NCBI RefSeq assembly: GCF_011397635.1
Contig: NC_064757.1
Coordinates: 29,025,839-29,089,838, forward strand
From: Epinephelus fuscoguttatus
Lineage: Eukaryota; Chordata; Actinopteri; Perciformes; Serranidae
Direction of reading: 5' to 3'
Length of the DNA: 64,000 nt
This document shows positions 1 through 13,400 of this stretch, in pieces. Both the position numbers and the translations under genes were made by a program. The notes under the pieces were generated by a model. The model did no database searches and had not been told where the DNA came from. It saw nothing but the letters and a program-made list of their open reading frames with translations. Position 1 is the first letter of the stretch; every line of letters begins with the position of its first letter.

Positions 1-365
1 AAAGGAAGAACGTAAATAAGTAAATTGACGATGAGAAGTGTCCTCCAGAGTACATTCACCATTCACCTCAAACTCAGACTTGCAACATTTCTCTGTGTGC
101 ATGTGCTTTTCCTCTGCAGCTGAAAAAGAGACGCAGAGATGATGTGACCTCTCACCCCCTAACCTTTCATTTTCTTTGGCTTCACCCTCACACCATCGCC
201 CCATCTCCTCCTAACCTCCTCCTCCCTCTCTTGACAGCTCCTTTTCGAACAAACACAGATGATCAATAGAGATTTAAGGAAACATGGGAGAGGCATGGTG
301 CTGGCAGTGGGGTGCCGAGTCAAGATGTGCATCTGTGTGTGTGTTGTGCTCATGTTCCATGCGTG

Positions 366-371
<6 letters not shown>

Positions 372-408
<37 letters not shown>
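372..408. repeat. (TG)n microsatellite
   Basis: Uninterrupted TG dinucleotide run, seen directly. It creates spurious Val/Cys-rich and His/Thr-rich open frames on the two strands. Confidence 0.95.
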
Positions 409-411
<3 letters not shown>

Positions 412-1123
412 AGGGCAGAGGTAGTGGGAGGAAGGTTGACCACAGAGGCCTTAAATGTTTACCAAGGGACCCCAGGAGGCCTGGGCTGAGCCTCCCTCTT
501 TTCCGATTGGACTAGACAGCCTTCCCGCGAGTGTGAGAGGCTGTAATTGGCTGAGAGAAGGAGAGGAATGGGGGAGAAACGTGCATGAGATGGAGATGAA
601 GCCCCGGCCTTGCCAGGGCTCTCACAGACGCTCTCACATGAGAAAGGGGGAGACTAATGTTAGGATTAACATGAGGCCACATGTTGGAGAGGAGGGATGC
701 TTTGGCCCTCCTTTATAGTGCTTTGGTTACTCGACTGATTAAGGAATGTTTGACTTGAAAGAAAAGACGATGTGAAAAAAGGGGAAGAAAACTTAAACCT
801 ACAAAAAATAGTAAAGAAAACTTGTTTAAACGTGCTGATTGGATGGAGCTTTGGCTTCTCATGAGGGGAGAAATATGACACGTTTGTAATCGTGATTTTC
901 GAATAATAAATTATCAAAATGGAGGGGAGAGGGAGGGTCTGGGAGAATCTGAGGACAAAATTGAGCAAGATGTCAAATGTAGAAAATGAGCACTAATTGA
1001 TTATAAATGGAGCATTTTAGCCAGGCCAGATGAGCTCGCTGTTTGACAGCTGCCTGCCATGAATTCTTGCATTGTATAATTTGGCCTTGTGCGGCCTCTG
1101 AGTTTGGATTTTAGCCACACACG

Positions 1124-1125
<2 letters not shown>

Positions 1126-1171
<46 letters not shown>
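1126..1171. repeat. (CA)n(TA)n microsatellite
   Basis: A CA run passing into a short AT run. Purely simple sequence; likely polymorphic. Confidence 0.95.
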
Positions 1172-2643
1172 ACTGAGCGTTTATGCTGACGTTGATGCAC
1201 TGACTGTTAGAGAAATTTGTTACATAGTGACAAATCAACATGATTACACTTTTAATTTGTGCAGTTTGACAAACTGTGTGTAAAGGTTGTTGAGTTTATC
1301 TTTATGTCCTTGCTGCACCGTTAATTTTTGTTTCTGCTGTAGCTGCACATTATATAGATTTCTCCTAATCTGCTTCTCTCTAAATCTAATGCAGAAATGA
1401 ATGGATTGCATTCTTGCTGTAAATGGGTGCCAGTGTTTGATGTGTCCTGTGATACGAACACTTGTATAAACTTTGCCCAGGCATTCCTCGCCACTTGGTC
1501 TCACAGAGCTCTATCCAACCTTGTCGGTCTTAAAAATGTGTCTGAGGACACCACAGTGTTGCTCAGTAGTTGTCACTCTACATATGGAAAAAAAAATGTT
1601 ACCATTCCTCTGCACATAGGCCAAACTGTTTTTCCCATAAAAACCTAGAGAATAATTTAAATGCTTTATAGCTGACTGTAGTTATATGGCTTTAAGACTC
1701 TCTGTCATCAGACTCCACCAGAACTGAGGAAAATACTGGCAGCGTTGCCCTGAGAAACATAGCCTGTACATTTTGGGGTTGCTGGCTGCCCAGCGAAGTT
1801 GTGGAGACACAGCTGTAAATAGCCAAGGGTGCGGACAGAAAGTTTGGCCTATATTTAGAGGTCGGGTCTTGACTGGTAGAACTTGTCCGCTAACACCAAC
1901 TTATTGACCGAGAACAGTTTTTCACTGTTTTTCTATATCACAGGCCACATACTGTTTAAACACAGTCTTATTTTAGCTGTAGGTAGATGGCCTGGATGAG
2001 AGAGGCAGTCACCACATTTCTGTGTTAAAGGTTTTGTTGGGAAATTCAAGTCGGGCTCAGGGGAAATGTTACTGTGTTGGTGTGGTATAAATTTTGCCAG
2101 CAAGTCTTTCTACATTCTTGTGTGTTTTGCCGCAGCGTGATTCGAAAGCCAAAAGTCACACTCACTACTGCTTTTGTTCATGGCATTGATTTAGTTCGGG
2201 GTTTGAAAAGCTGAAAGCTGCTGGAATCAATATTTTTGTATCAAGAGTCGATCAAGTGATTATCTGTAATGTGATAAGTGCAGCTATTTAACAACGCACA
2301 GATGGTGATCACATAACTCTGCAGTCCCTCAGCTGCCTGGAGTAGTTAAGTGTACATTAGTTACATTGTTTTGGTTGTAGCTGCAACTTTATTGTTTTGG
2401 TTCACTCTCACGGCTTTCATCCTTCTCATTTTTGGATGCAGCAGTCACCAAAACAGAGCTAAAAGGAGATAGGACTTATCAGGTGTTCAGGAACACTACA
2501 CCAAATTAATGACCATGTTGCTTCCTGTCTTCAGGATGTGTAGATAAGAAGCTGTTTGCAAATGATTTCTCTATATCAAGCTAAAATGTGCTTGTGTCAG
2601 TGTTGTGTTTATGGCTTGCTTCTGCTGGTTATAAAAATCAATG

Positions 2644-2833
2644 CCAGATTTCTCCTTCGTCATTACTTCAAGGTCCCAGAGTCTAATACATTCAGCGTCA
2701 TACTTTCATTTGGCCATGCCATTGAGCTAGTTTGCTGTCTCTGTCAAGTAGCTGTCCAACAGTCACTCACTCTACAGCAAGAAACAGCACTTCAAAATAA
2801 AAGCTTCAGGCCAGAAATGAACTGTACTTCAAA
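2644..2833. mobile_element. hAT-type MITE fragment
   Basis: This stretch is clearly similar to 54705-54895 and to the reverse complement of 55260-55450, sharing blocks such as TTTGGCCATG, TTGCTGTCTCTGT and CACTCTACAGCA. The copy at 55196-55477 is intact, with terminal inverted repeats and an 8-bp target duplication, which identifies the family. This copy lacks recognisable termini. Confidence 0.7.
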
Positions 2834-2861
2834 AGGGAACAAGAGAAATGTTTTAAATGTC

Positions 2862-3766
2862 AAGTGTGCAGGATTTAGGGGGATATATTAGAAAACCACC
2901 TTAAACTAGAAATCCTTGTGTTTTCCTTACCTTAAAATGAGAAGTTTATATCTACACTGGGAGCGGGTCCTCAACTATACAGATCGCCATGTTGTACTGC
3001 CATGTTTCTACAGAATGAACAAACCAACACTCACTCTACAAATGGCCATTCAAATTTACACATTTTTGCATCATCTACCTTGGTTAGAAGCCCCTTTGCG
3101 ATGACAGGACAGGAAAAACCCAGATTTTTTTAATGTGGAATTGTTTTATTTAGTGTTTATACCGATTTGAAATCCCAAGATTTGTTTGTTTTGAAGAGGA
3201 ACAGACCTCTGGATAATTTGGCTCCTGGTAAAAACCTCCTGAACGTCTGAACCTTAAGGTATCAGAGAAAAAAAGCTGAGCATACATTAGCAGGTGCTGG
3301 GCTAGCGATTCATCTGCGACAAGCTGAACGGCATCAGGCAAACACTTCATTGGGGGCGGCAGTAGCTCAGTCCATAGGGACTTGGGTTGGGAACCGGAGG
3401 GTCGTCTGTTCAAGTCCCCGTCCGTACCACAATATGGAGCGTGGACTGGTAGCTGGAGAGGTGCCAGTTCACCTCCTGGGCACTGCCGAGGTGCCCCTGA
3501 GCAAGGCACCGAACCGAATTAAATTAAATTTAAAAAAATTGTATCGTGAAACTGCTTTATTCGTTGTTTTTACCATCTTAAATCAACGTGTCTGTTTGTT
3601 TTGGAGAGGTAGAGATCTCTGTGAATAATCCAGCTCTCAGTAAAAACCTCCTGAACCATGAATACTAAAGGAATATTAACCGGGAGAAGTTTCAGCTGGT
3701 TGCAGTGTACCATCACCACCACAAGATGCCAGTAAATCCCCTGATATCTTACACACTGTTCCTTTA
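2862..3766. mobile_element. Dispersed teleost MITE interrupted by a SINE
   Basis: The left end reads AGTGTGCAGGATTTAGGGGG and the right end ACACACTGTTCCTTTAA, which resemble inverted termini (AGTGTGT near both ends). The interior has the familiar lay-out of a common fish repeat. A tRNA-derived SINE lies inside it at about 3353-3520. Two diverged copies of a segment containing TTTGTTTGTTTTG and GTAAAAACCTCCTGAA (3143-3252 and 3540-3655) flank the SINE, so the element is duplicated or composite. Confidence 0.6.
3353..3520 (+). mobile_element. tRNA-derived SINE
   Basis: An RNA polymerase III A-box-like block (TAGCTCAGTCCATAGGG, near 3363) is followed by a B-box-like block (GTTCAAGTCCC, near 3409). 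A non-tRNA body follows, with GGTGCCAGTTCACCTCCTGG and CCTGAGCAAGGCACCGAA, then an A-rich tail at about 3520-3540. The tRNA-like part cannot form a full cloverleaf with a proper acceptor stem, so this is a retroposon and not a tRNA gene. Confidence 0.8.
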
Positions 3767-4362
3767 AAAGGTTCGGCCTGGCGTTTCTGACTAGCTTCCA
3801 TGAGTAGCAGACACAATGATGAAAGGTTTAATTACCCTGATATTTCATCCACTATTAGTCAGCGTCATGAGGGGTTACAGTGAGTGACTTTTTGCTTATG
3901 TTTCACATGATTCTCCCTGCTGTCATTTCTAAACCTACAGTAGATGTGTGGTATGTCTCTAGGGAATCATGGCTAATGACAAAATCATTTCAAATGGGTT
4001 TAATTTAGAAAGTGATTTATTAAAATTGTCCCTTTGTCCAATAGAGTGAAAATGTTTCAAACATACACATACAGTAGAACATGCTTCGTACATTCAACTG
4101 ACAAGTGCTGCGGCAGCAACCTGGCATGATAATTAATTATACCCTGCCCCGTGTTGGGTTTCACATACACCGGCTGAAAATAAATGGCACCCACAATTTG
4201 TGCTCACAGGCCAGAGAGAAAGGAAGGGGGAAAAAGAGCAAGGGAGAGAGAAGTGAGGGAAGGAGGGTTTTCACATGAGCATGTCATCATGGAGTCCAAC
4301 TGATAATTATAATCACTGTGTCTCCGTCCCTCTGTCATTCTCCCCTCTGTCTCTCTCCGCAG

Positions 4363-4484
4363 CATCATGACTGTCTCGTCCTCCTCCTCCAATGTCGTAG
4401 TCCTTCTCCTAATTTCCTCCCTGGATTGGCTGTCCACTCCTGGATCAGCGTTTCTCATGGGCCGGGACCACGTGACGTCACCAG
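4363..4484 (+). CDS. ghr: ghr coding exon 1 (signal peptide)
   Basis: Acceptor CTCTCTCCGCAG, then CATC and ATG at 4367. It encodes residues 1-39: a Ser-rich start, the hydrophobic core NVVVLLLISSL and a likely cleavage region around PGSA. The donor is CCAG|GTAGGT, phase 1. The next in-frame exon is 14 kb away. Confidence 0.85.
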
Positions 4485-7400
4485 GTAGGTTACGAATGTT
4501 GAATCTGCTTTGTGTGAGGACAAATACGCAGGTGAAATAAATTGATGCGAGGCAAATCATTCTTTCGTTCATTAAGCTCTCCACACACAGCTCATCAAAC
4601 ATTAACATTGATTCAGGGTTTTGCGCTCGACACGCTGTTGGCACTTGTTATCACGTCTTATGTCAGACATCAGTTGCAGAATGCTGTGTTTGCTCAGATA
4701 CATGAGGAAAGGTTCACTGTTGAGCAAACGCCGCACTTTCCTGGTTTGGCTTGTCAAACAGGCTGGTGATCAATAGAGCCAGGGTAAATACGTGGTCGGG
4801 GCTTCTCTGTCAAAGTCCAGGGACAGGACGATTCAGGATGTTCAGCCAGCTAATCCTGCTGTCACTGAACCATTTGAAATAATTAGGTGAAAGAATGCTG
4901 CGGCTATGGAAAGAGGCCAAACTTAGATTTTGATATGATTTACTCCCTAAAGCATGAGGTGGTCAAGATAGGTTTTTAAAATCAACCATGCTGTCTTCTA
5001 CCACATAATTTCCGCAACTGACGCTCAGAGTCCCAATTACAAAACTAACTAGTGAGACTAGTAATAGTCGTGTGGTGATTTGGCATCTTCCTTTAATGGT
5101 CGAAGCCACACAGCTGAAATCAGGTGAAAGTGTGCAGCCCTGCAGACCTTAGCCAAGAACTAGCCAAGCTGTAATACGTGTTTATTCAAAGTCTACCTAT
5201 GCTAGAACAGCTCATGATTTAGAGAGATCGTCACAGCTTAGATACAGTCACTCCTAGGAATGGATCAATTCTGCTGTTGACTTTGTCAAAATGTGTCTCT
5301 GACCTTAAAAAAAAGAAAACGTTGCTGTCTGGCCGTTTGGTTGTGCTGTATCTGAATTCCTGGATTTTATGTCATGAGGGAATTCATTTGTGAAAGCTGG
5401 ATGAGAAACCGTTTTCTATAAAAGCCTTTCATGTTCATGAGTCTGGTCCAGTTTGCATAAAGTTATTTGGAAATTGGTACTTATTCAAAATCGTTTTACT
5501 TGTACATACCCTGACTTGAAAACTTTCTTTCCTTCAAATTCAAATGTTGGAAAATCAGGCAATGGACTTTTTTTCCTTCCTGCCTTTAAGTTGACACTTT
5601 GTTTGTTTCTTTAAGGATTATAGTAAAAAGAGCTAATCCACATGCCTTTGGGACATTGCCTGTATAAAATCACACATAAAAAAGAGCTGAAACAATTCAT
5701 CTAATATTTGACTGGCAGAAGATTCTTTATTCTACTTTACCTTTCTGTTGCTGTTGATTGTCTTTGCACTTGGCTAAGCTTCATTCAGTTCCAGTGAAAG
5801 GATTGTTAACTTTGCATACAGTACATTGGTACCGAAAACATTTGGCAACACAATAAATGTCATCCTTGAATATATATTTTGGCATGTCGCTGTCTTTCAA
5901 GTGTATTCTTAGGTGCATGTGCTCACTGCCATTAAGAAGTGAACCGGTCGGCATTAAACACAGAGACCTGAGAGATCTCTAGACCATTCCCACCTGTCTC
6001 GCCACTGAATCACCTGTTGCCAAAATGGAGAGCATGCACGTTACCTGGAGAAACACTGGGGGAATTTTGGCTGTGTGATATTGGCTGTGTGCGATGTCCT
6101 ATCCACTTGGATTTACCTGGACATGTGCTAAATGATTTCCCTTTACCCTCCATTTGCACTGGTACTGCTTTTCTGTCCCAATGATCCTGTCTAAAAAGAC
6201 ATGTTGCTTATAGATGTTGTATTAAGTTATTGATAGGTCGCTAACATTCAGGGTTGGTTTTTCTGGTTTGATCTATAGACTGTATGAAAATAATGGACAT
6301 TGCCACTGTGACATCACCCATTGCTTTGTAGATGCCCATTATAACGCCTGGTTGTCACTTACATATGTGTACAAAGACAAGTCAACCGGAAGTCCATTCA
6401 TTCCTATGGGAATCTCCATGATATCCAATGTGCCTGCGAAACTTCTCCCCTCCAGTACGTTCAGAAATATTAAACTTGTGCTGTGGATTTTGGAGAAACC
6501 GCATGGCAGTGTGCTAGCTTAGCTAACAGGCTGCTAACTAGCTAATTTCCTTCGATTCAGTTGCCTGTGTTGATTGTCAAGTCAGTTTGAATGATTAAAA
6601 AAACTTGTTTATCTTTTAACACATTGTAAATCTGAGTAATGTTGTTCTGCTAAAATATGGTTATAAATCATATATATTCAGATTGTTATTATGGGTCGTT
6701 CAGCCATTCATACTACTTTTTAATGAAATATTTCACAAAAAATACCATGTACCTGGCAGGCCAATGTCGTCTGTTAATCGTTGCCATGCCATAATTGTCC
6801 TATTTTTGTCCCAAATAATGTTCCAAGAATATATTCCAAACTACTGGATGGCGAAAAATTGACAAACTTAGTCTCTTCCCCATGACTACAGGTTGATTCT
6901 ATCAGGTGTTTATCCATCTGTAAAGAAATGCACTTCCTTGCGTTGGACACTAGAGGCATCATCCACATAATTTCACAGATCTACAGACACCAGTCACATA
7001 CGTAAGTGGAAACGAGGCGTTAAGCCTGAGGTTTGGCATTTTGGTCATTTTCATCTTGGATTTCTGTGGACAGAATGATCACATTTGGGTACCAAAATCC
7101 AACCCGAACATAAAGGGGAAATGATTCAAAGATCTAGGGCTAATGGGGGAAGCTTGCCTAGGGTGCTGAATGTGCTAGGTGTGGCACTGGTTGTCATGAG
7201 CGGGGAAATTAACTACAGAGACCCAAACCGTTTTTCTTTACCAGGCTGTAAATATGTTTATTTCTGCTGTAAAGTTTAACATGGGCATCTGTGGGGATTG
7301 ACTCTGGTCAGAACTAGCCTCAAGTGGCCATTCGATGAACTGCAGCTTTTCGCACTTGGGTCCATTTCTCAGCCCTGGAGGTTGCTGCTTCGTTTGACCT

Positions 7401-10400
7401 GAGGAGTGTGTGCATTTGTACACAGAGATGTACAAATTGACTGTGTAAATCATAATGCAAAGGAAGACACGTATTCATCAGTTCACATTTCTACTAATAA
7501 CACCCCAGCAGGGGCGTGGAAGCAAGCAAGGGGTCATTTTTTCATAAGTTATTTTGCCATATTTCTATGGCATCCTTGAGCAGGACGGTGAATCACTATC
7601 TATGTTAGACAAAAAGTTTGGGACTTCAACAGGGCTCTTCGTTTTTTATGCTGGTTTAGTGAAAACCAGCTGGAAACATTACCACTGGCATCCACTGGAG
7701 AATGCCAACTAATTCTCTCTTCTTCTGCCAAGCAGACCAAGTCCACACCAATCTTCTTCTCTGATTTTTGGGGGGCTTTTTTAAGGGGGAAAATGCTGAC
7801 ATTATTATGCTATATGTTTTATGTATATTGTAGCGTCACACTCAGATGGCTTTTTTTTCCTCTTTTTGTGGTCCGTAGTGCAATCCGGGAAATATAAACA
7901 ACTCAGTGGACCAACGTGGCTGAAGTTTGAGAACATTGGATCAATTATCATGATCTGTGAACATATTGTTCTTTCTGCTGTGCTGTTTTAGTGTTTTTCC
8001 ATGCAAAAATATTTCTGGTGCCAGTGTTGGTACCAGAGCAGCCAAACATTTTCAGTTTTACAGATTTTGGTAGTAAATCAACTCCTCTCCTTTTTCTGTT
8101 GGAGAGCCTGCTAAACTATTGCCTAAAGCACATCTGCATGAGTGTAAGCATTCCCTTTTGGATTAAGTGGCCATGGTTATAGGCCATTTTGGCTTTCTGA
8201 GTTGAAATTAATGACTATAATTGTTTTTTTGGACACGTGTCATAAATTCTCGGTTATTGCTATGCCTTTTGGCCATTGGTTGTGAAAGGCAGGGTGGGTA
8301 TCTAGTTTGGCGCAGCTGAGTGAAAATCACAGGATCAGAGTATCCTGATGAGATACTCCCACAGGCGTGTAATGACATGCGAAAACTAGAGCAGCTCCAT
8401 CATTTTAGGCATGATGTGTATAAAATGGGGGCAGACAGTTATATCTTAGTTATATTATAGAAATTATTGACACAAAAAAAGGCTGATTTCAACACAGCGA
8501 CCCCTGGTTACATCTTAAGATGCCATTTAAATCACGAATGAGAAACAGATGGGTCTGTTCATACTGTGCTGTAAATCAATTAGTGATATCACACAGAGTT
8601 TTTAGCTCCACGTCTTTGCCCTTGGGCCCTTTGACTGTATATATGTCCACAAACTGTAGCAAATGTCTTTATCTCAGCGGAGTTTACATCAGCTTTCTGA
8701 TAAGCTCTCAGACAAACCGCTGATAGCCAGGTGAGGTTTTGACTGGTCCACCTCCTTCAATCGTTAAAATGGTCTCCACCACGTCTTCCTCAACAGCCGT
8801 TAAAACATCTGTAAACACAAAGCAGCCGCTGATAGCATGAGCAAACACACACAGCCTGTGCCTTTCTCAAGCTCACCGCTGCATAAACTCCAACGCTGAC
8901 ACCTGCTCTCGACACTTAGAACAGTCTATATTTGACCTTTTATCCTCCACTCTTTCTCTCAGACACATCTAGTTGGTTGCAGAAATCATTTGTTTGAAAC
9001 CATTTTGCTGTTGAGGTCAGGGACCTAATAAAGCCTTCTTGAAATTCTGAGGGTTACACTGTTTCTGCTGCATTTTTATGTCTGTTGTAGAACCAGCCAC
9101 ATTACAAGCCAAGAGTAGACATTTGGAGATGCTCACTCTGTATTTAAAGGCTTACCAAAGTGATTATAACCAGTGGTAGTCGTTTGTCTTGATCTGTCCT
9201 CACATGCACACTTTCTTTTTTCTTTCCCTGAGCGTGTCTGTCTCTGTGTCTTAGGAGGACTTGCTTCTCAGGCCCCGTAGATCGATCCTGTTGAGCGAGG
9301 CCATGCTCTTGGCCACAGATGTAGTAACCAGTGGTAAAAGTGCAGAGGTTTGGCCCGCCTGGCTTGTACACACAATCTACAGTTACATCTGCTTCAAAGA
9401 CAAGCAGTGGGTGTGTTTGCTCTGAGCAGCGAAGTTGGGGCCTCGTTTGGGATATGGTGTCTGAAGTTAAATACAAAGAGCATGCATGGTGGTGAAATGC
9501 TCTGTTGTAGGAGGATAGCTGCAATAAGAAGCAGATGCATGTAGATAAAATATCCACAAGTGAGATTAAAGGCAGAAGTTTACTATCAGCAGGGGAGACT
9601 GTAGAGTAGCATGAAAAGCTGTAGAGAGCCAAAGTAAAACTGGAGATGCATGAAAATGTTTTATTTAATACCTTTTTTATGGGTAAAATATTGGGTAACA
9701 TGCACTAAGTATAATTAAAACGCTGTGGACGTGTGCTTAGTTTTAGAAGCACGTGTTTTCATTTTCTTGAGCCTTCATTCCAGAAACTTTTCTCAGATGC
9801 CTCTTAGGATTTTCCACTATTCTCCTAGCTGCAGCTCTGTCACTATGGTCTCACCCCTCTTCCTGCTCCCTTTAGCTCTGGCTGGTTGACATAAGATGTA
9901 TCACTTCCAGTGTGCCAGTGCAGGGAAGTTGCCACAGACACCAGACACCTCAACACTGGTATACTGCAAAATCTTTCCCTGGCGGCAGTAGGCTTGATAC
10001 GCATTGTGTGAACTCATTTGGCAAGTGCTTGAATGTAACGTTAATTTATGTGTAAAAGACCTGCGTTCCAGCTGCAGTACTTTCTTCCAATATTAGCAAA
10101 ATACAATCACATATCACTGGGAACAAATTTAACTCTTTCAGACAGACAAAATAAATAAAAGAAGCCCTTAATAGGTGGTTGATTGCAATGAGTGACAGAA
10201 GCGAGTGGAGCAGATGTGTGTTTCCCATTTATAACAAAAGCTACGCAGCCATTTTGACTCACTTCTGAAACAGGGATCTCCCACCTCAGTGTGAGGCCGC
10301 ACAGTCGCCAGCTGAATGTAACATGTTGCTTTGTCCCATGTGAAAACGTCTGACACCTTGCCGAAGCGCCGAGGCTTGTAGAGCTACGTACACCAGGACA

Positions 10401-13400
10401 AAAAAGACAGAGAGAAAGGTGGGGAGAGAAAATGTGTGCGCTCAGTATGTGCAGGTGTCCATGCTGCAAGACAGACACCCCCGCTCATCTATATTTACTC
10501 TCACTTGGATGTAATATGACATAACTAAGCCAATACTGTGGGCTGTAATGGCATTAGAGGAGATTAACATCATTAGTTCAGGCTAATAAATCGCCAAGAC
10601 AAGACAAAGCTGGCTGGATCACCGCATGGTCAAACACACCAGATTGTTTCTGTTAGACTTCAAAGCTATGAGCGCTGATGAGAATTATGCGGATCACATG
10701 GAGCGAGCACTCGTCGTCACTCTGCGGTCCCAAACTGTAAGAGGGAGGAAAAACCCGTAGGTCCTGTTGTGAAACTGGGAGGAAAGGCACAACACATTCA
10801 AAGAATCGGACAATGGCGCTTTGATATTCTTTGTTGGTTTTTGTTTTGAAGGTGTAAGTTCAGTGTGTGTGTTTGTGTGCGTCTGTGCACTTATGTGTGA
10901 AACTGCGTGTGCATGTTGCCAGTTATTTATATCACCTGTTTTCATTCCCTTGTTTGTATCTTGTTGCAGCCTCTCACCTTTCTCCCCCTCTCTTCTGGCC
11001 CACTTCTCGCCCTTTCTGGCTGTCTCAAATGCCACATAGCCTTCTGACTTAACATTTAACCTCCATTCTGACGCTCAGTTTTTAAGGTTTTAATATTCTC
11101 TTTCCCACAGAAAATAAAATACATATGTTTAAATTTGGAGTCAGTATGGGTGAATTTATGAAATGGAGGAAATTCCAGATTTGATCCCATTTTTCTTCTC
11201 GTGTCCTCATTCTTTCTTTTTCTCGTCATCCAAGACGCATTCCCTGTGGAAGACAAATGATGCCATCGGACTGCAGCACAAATTAACACATCTACTAGTG
11301 TGTGTGCGCTGCAGGAAAGTGCATGCGGGTGTGTGTATTAATTGTGGCGCAGGGATATAAAGTAGAACTCGGCATGTGCAGACTGACAGGCACTTTTACT
11401 CTTAGCACGGTGTCAGTTTGTGCTGCCAATTTTGCCATCTGGTTAACAGAGAGAGAGACAGTCTGATGGTGCAATAGGAAGCGATATGGATCATCTAGCA
11501 TGAGTGCGGAGATGGCAGTCAGTAGTACCAAATTAGTTTACCAAATAAGCAAACGTATATTGACGGTTAAAAAAATAGCATCTCTAAATACACAGTGTTT
11601 GTGACTTTATGCGATAGCTTTACCCAAAGAAAAGGTTACATTATACCCTTCCTGTTATGGCTCAATTTAGACTTGCAGTGACAATTCAGCTCTGAGTGTC
11701 TTGTAATTGTGTTTACGCTGTCAGCAGAGAGCAGAGTACGAGTTGTGAGTGAAGTGACTGGGGACAACAGGTTCTACTGTTCAGCAGCCATGCGTGTGTT
11801 CTCTTCAAGCATAGGGCAATTCAAAGCAATTACATGCTAATACCACAATGAAGAGACACTCAGAGTTCATAGTGTTTATGTTTCTGCCTATTTGTGTGTT
11901 GGTTTTGTGTTATTTTTGACTGTATGGTAACATAATTAAGAAAGGGATAAAAATACTCTCTAAAGCCTGCGTACAAACTGCACATGTTGTCCCAAAGTAA
12001 TGGCTGATCAGGTTATATTAAAGCTGCTGCATTTAATACTTTAAAAATAAACCTAATTTGTGCCAAAGTGCTTTACACTTAGGAGAACCAACCACAAGTG
12101 AACGTGTTAAATATTTTCCCCATGTTCAGACAGCACATGAGCGGCAGCATTCTGCACTCATTGTATGCGGGAAATACTAGTCTGGGACATTATTAAATGC
12201 AGTGAGGTGCATTTGTGAAGGATATTAGTCCACAAAGAACTTTTCTTATGTCGGAGAGGGGCACAAAGATGCAATTATTAAAAAAATAATCTACAACTGA
12301 GTTTATGTCTGTTGTAATTGAATGCACCTTCAAATAATCACATTCAGATTCCTAGTCTGTGGTATTATCTAGAGTTGTTATGACTGTGGAAGATGGACGT
12401 TTTCATTAAGATTAACAAAGCTGCGTGTCATCCAGCAATTATCCTGAAGTTTTACTGTCAACGTGTTCAGCTCAGCCTGGCTGCTAAATAAAGATGAAAC
12501 CAAATTAAAGTTGTGTTTATATATTGGTAACATATATAAAGAGAACAGCAACGGATCCAGACTTGAGCCCTGAGGGACACCACACTGAGTGATAGCTGGG
12601 ACAGATAATTAACCACCTCCATAGACTGTGAAATTTCTCAAGCATAACCAGTTTTAGGCAACTGCAGCCTGTCTACATATACCCCACAATAAAAGAAATA
12701 GATTTGCATGTCTCAAAAAAACATCTTGTTTTCATCAAGGGAAATATATCATCCAATATTTGTCTGTTTATACAATTACATACATTTTATTTTCAACATC
12801 ATTTATGTTTTGCAGCCAGGTTTTGCTGGTGTTACAACATTATATACAGATTTACTGTCTCTGAATGTTGCCATCTATCTGTCTCGCTCTCTTCCTTCCT
12901 CTTCCTTTCCACATGTCCCCTTTCAGCAGCCTTTTGAAGCGTTATTAACATGAACATTGACTTAAATCTGCAAATGAGCTGGAAAAGGTCACAATTTATA
13001 GCGTCATAACCTCATTTCTGTTCCCATCCTCATAACAGTCGAGCATTTCACATTGCGGTAACTGATAAAGCTTGGTCGCACCTTTCTCACCGCCTTTATA
13101 GTGCTGTTTGCAGCTGGCACAAGATCCGGAAGAACTGTGCTTTATTTCAGCTTTTTAGTGGATTTTAAACCTAAATGGCTAAAGCTGACATCGAGGTAGA
13201 TAAGTGGTTTCCTAGCTCCTCTGTATGGACTGATGAAGACAGGATGTGAAGTTAAGAGCTGTTTATCAGTCTCAGCTGCGCACACAGCCCGCAAGGACCG
13301 ACAGATACATATGGGTAGCCAGGATGAGCACACACACACACGCTCAAAATTAGGTTTCTTCTTCCAGCCGAAGGCTTTCAACTGCTGATAATTTAATGGC

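Larger units (their letters stand above)
1..4362. other. Non-coding region upstream of the ghr start exon
   Basis: No coding exon could be supported here; the open frames are short and of microsatellite or repeat composition. The stretch holds two dinucleotide microsatellites (372-408, 1126-1171), a hAT-type MITE fragment (2644-2833) and a MITE carrying a nested SINE (2862-3766). Because the ghr start exon begins at a splice acceptor (AG at 4361-4362), this region is probably ghr intron or promoter sequence. The non-coding first exon(s) of ghr could not be located. Confidence 0.6.

Noticed and set aside
3353..3430. A tRNA gene at the A-box/B-box pair
   Set aside because: The tRNA-like part lacks a matching acceptor stem and continues directly into a SINE body; it is a retroposon head.
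9144..9701. 185-codon minus-strand open frame in ghr intron 1
   Set aside because: Composition is random-like, with no recognisable domain or signal, and length alone is not convincing in 64 kb of AT-rich DNA.
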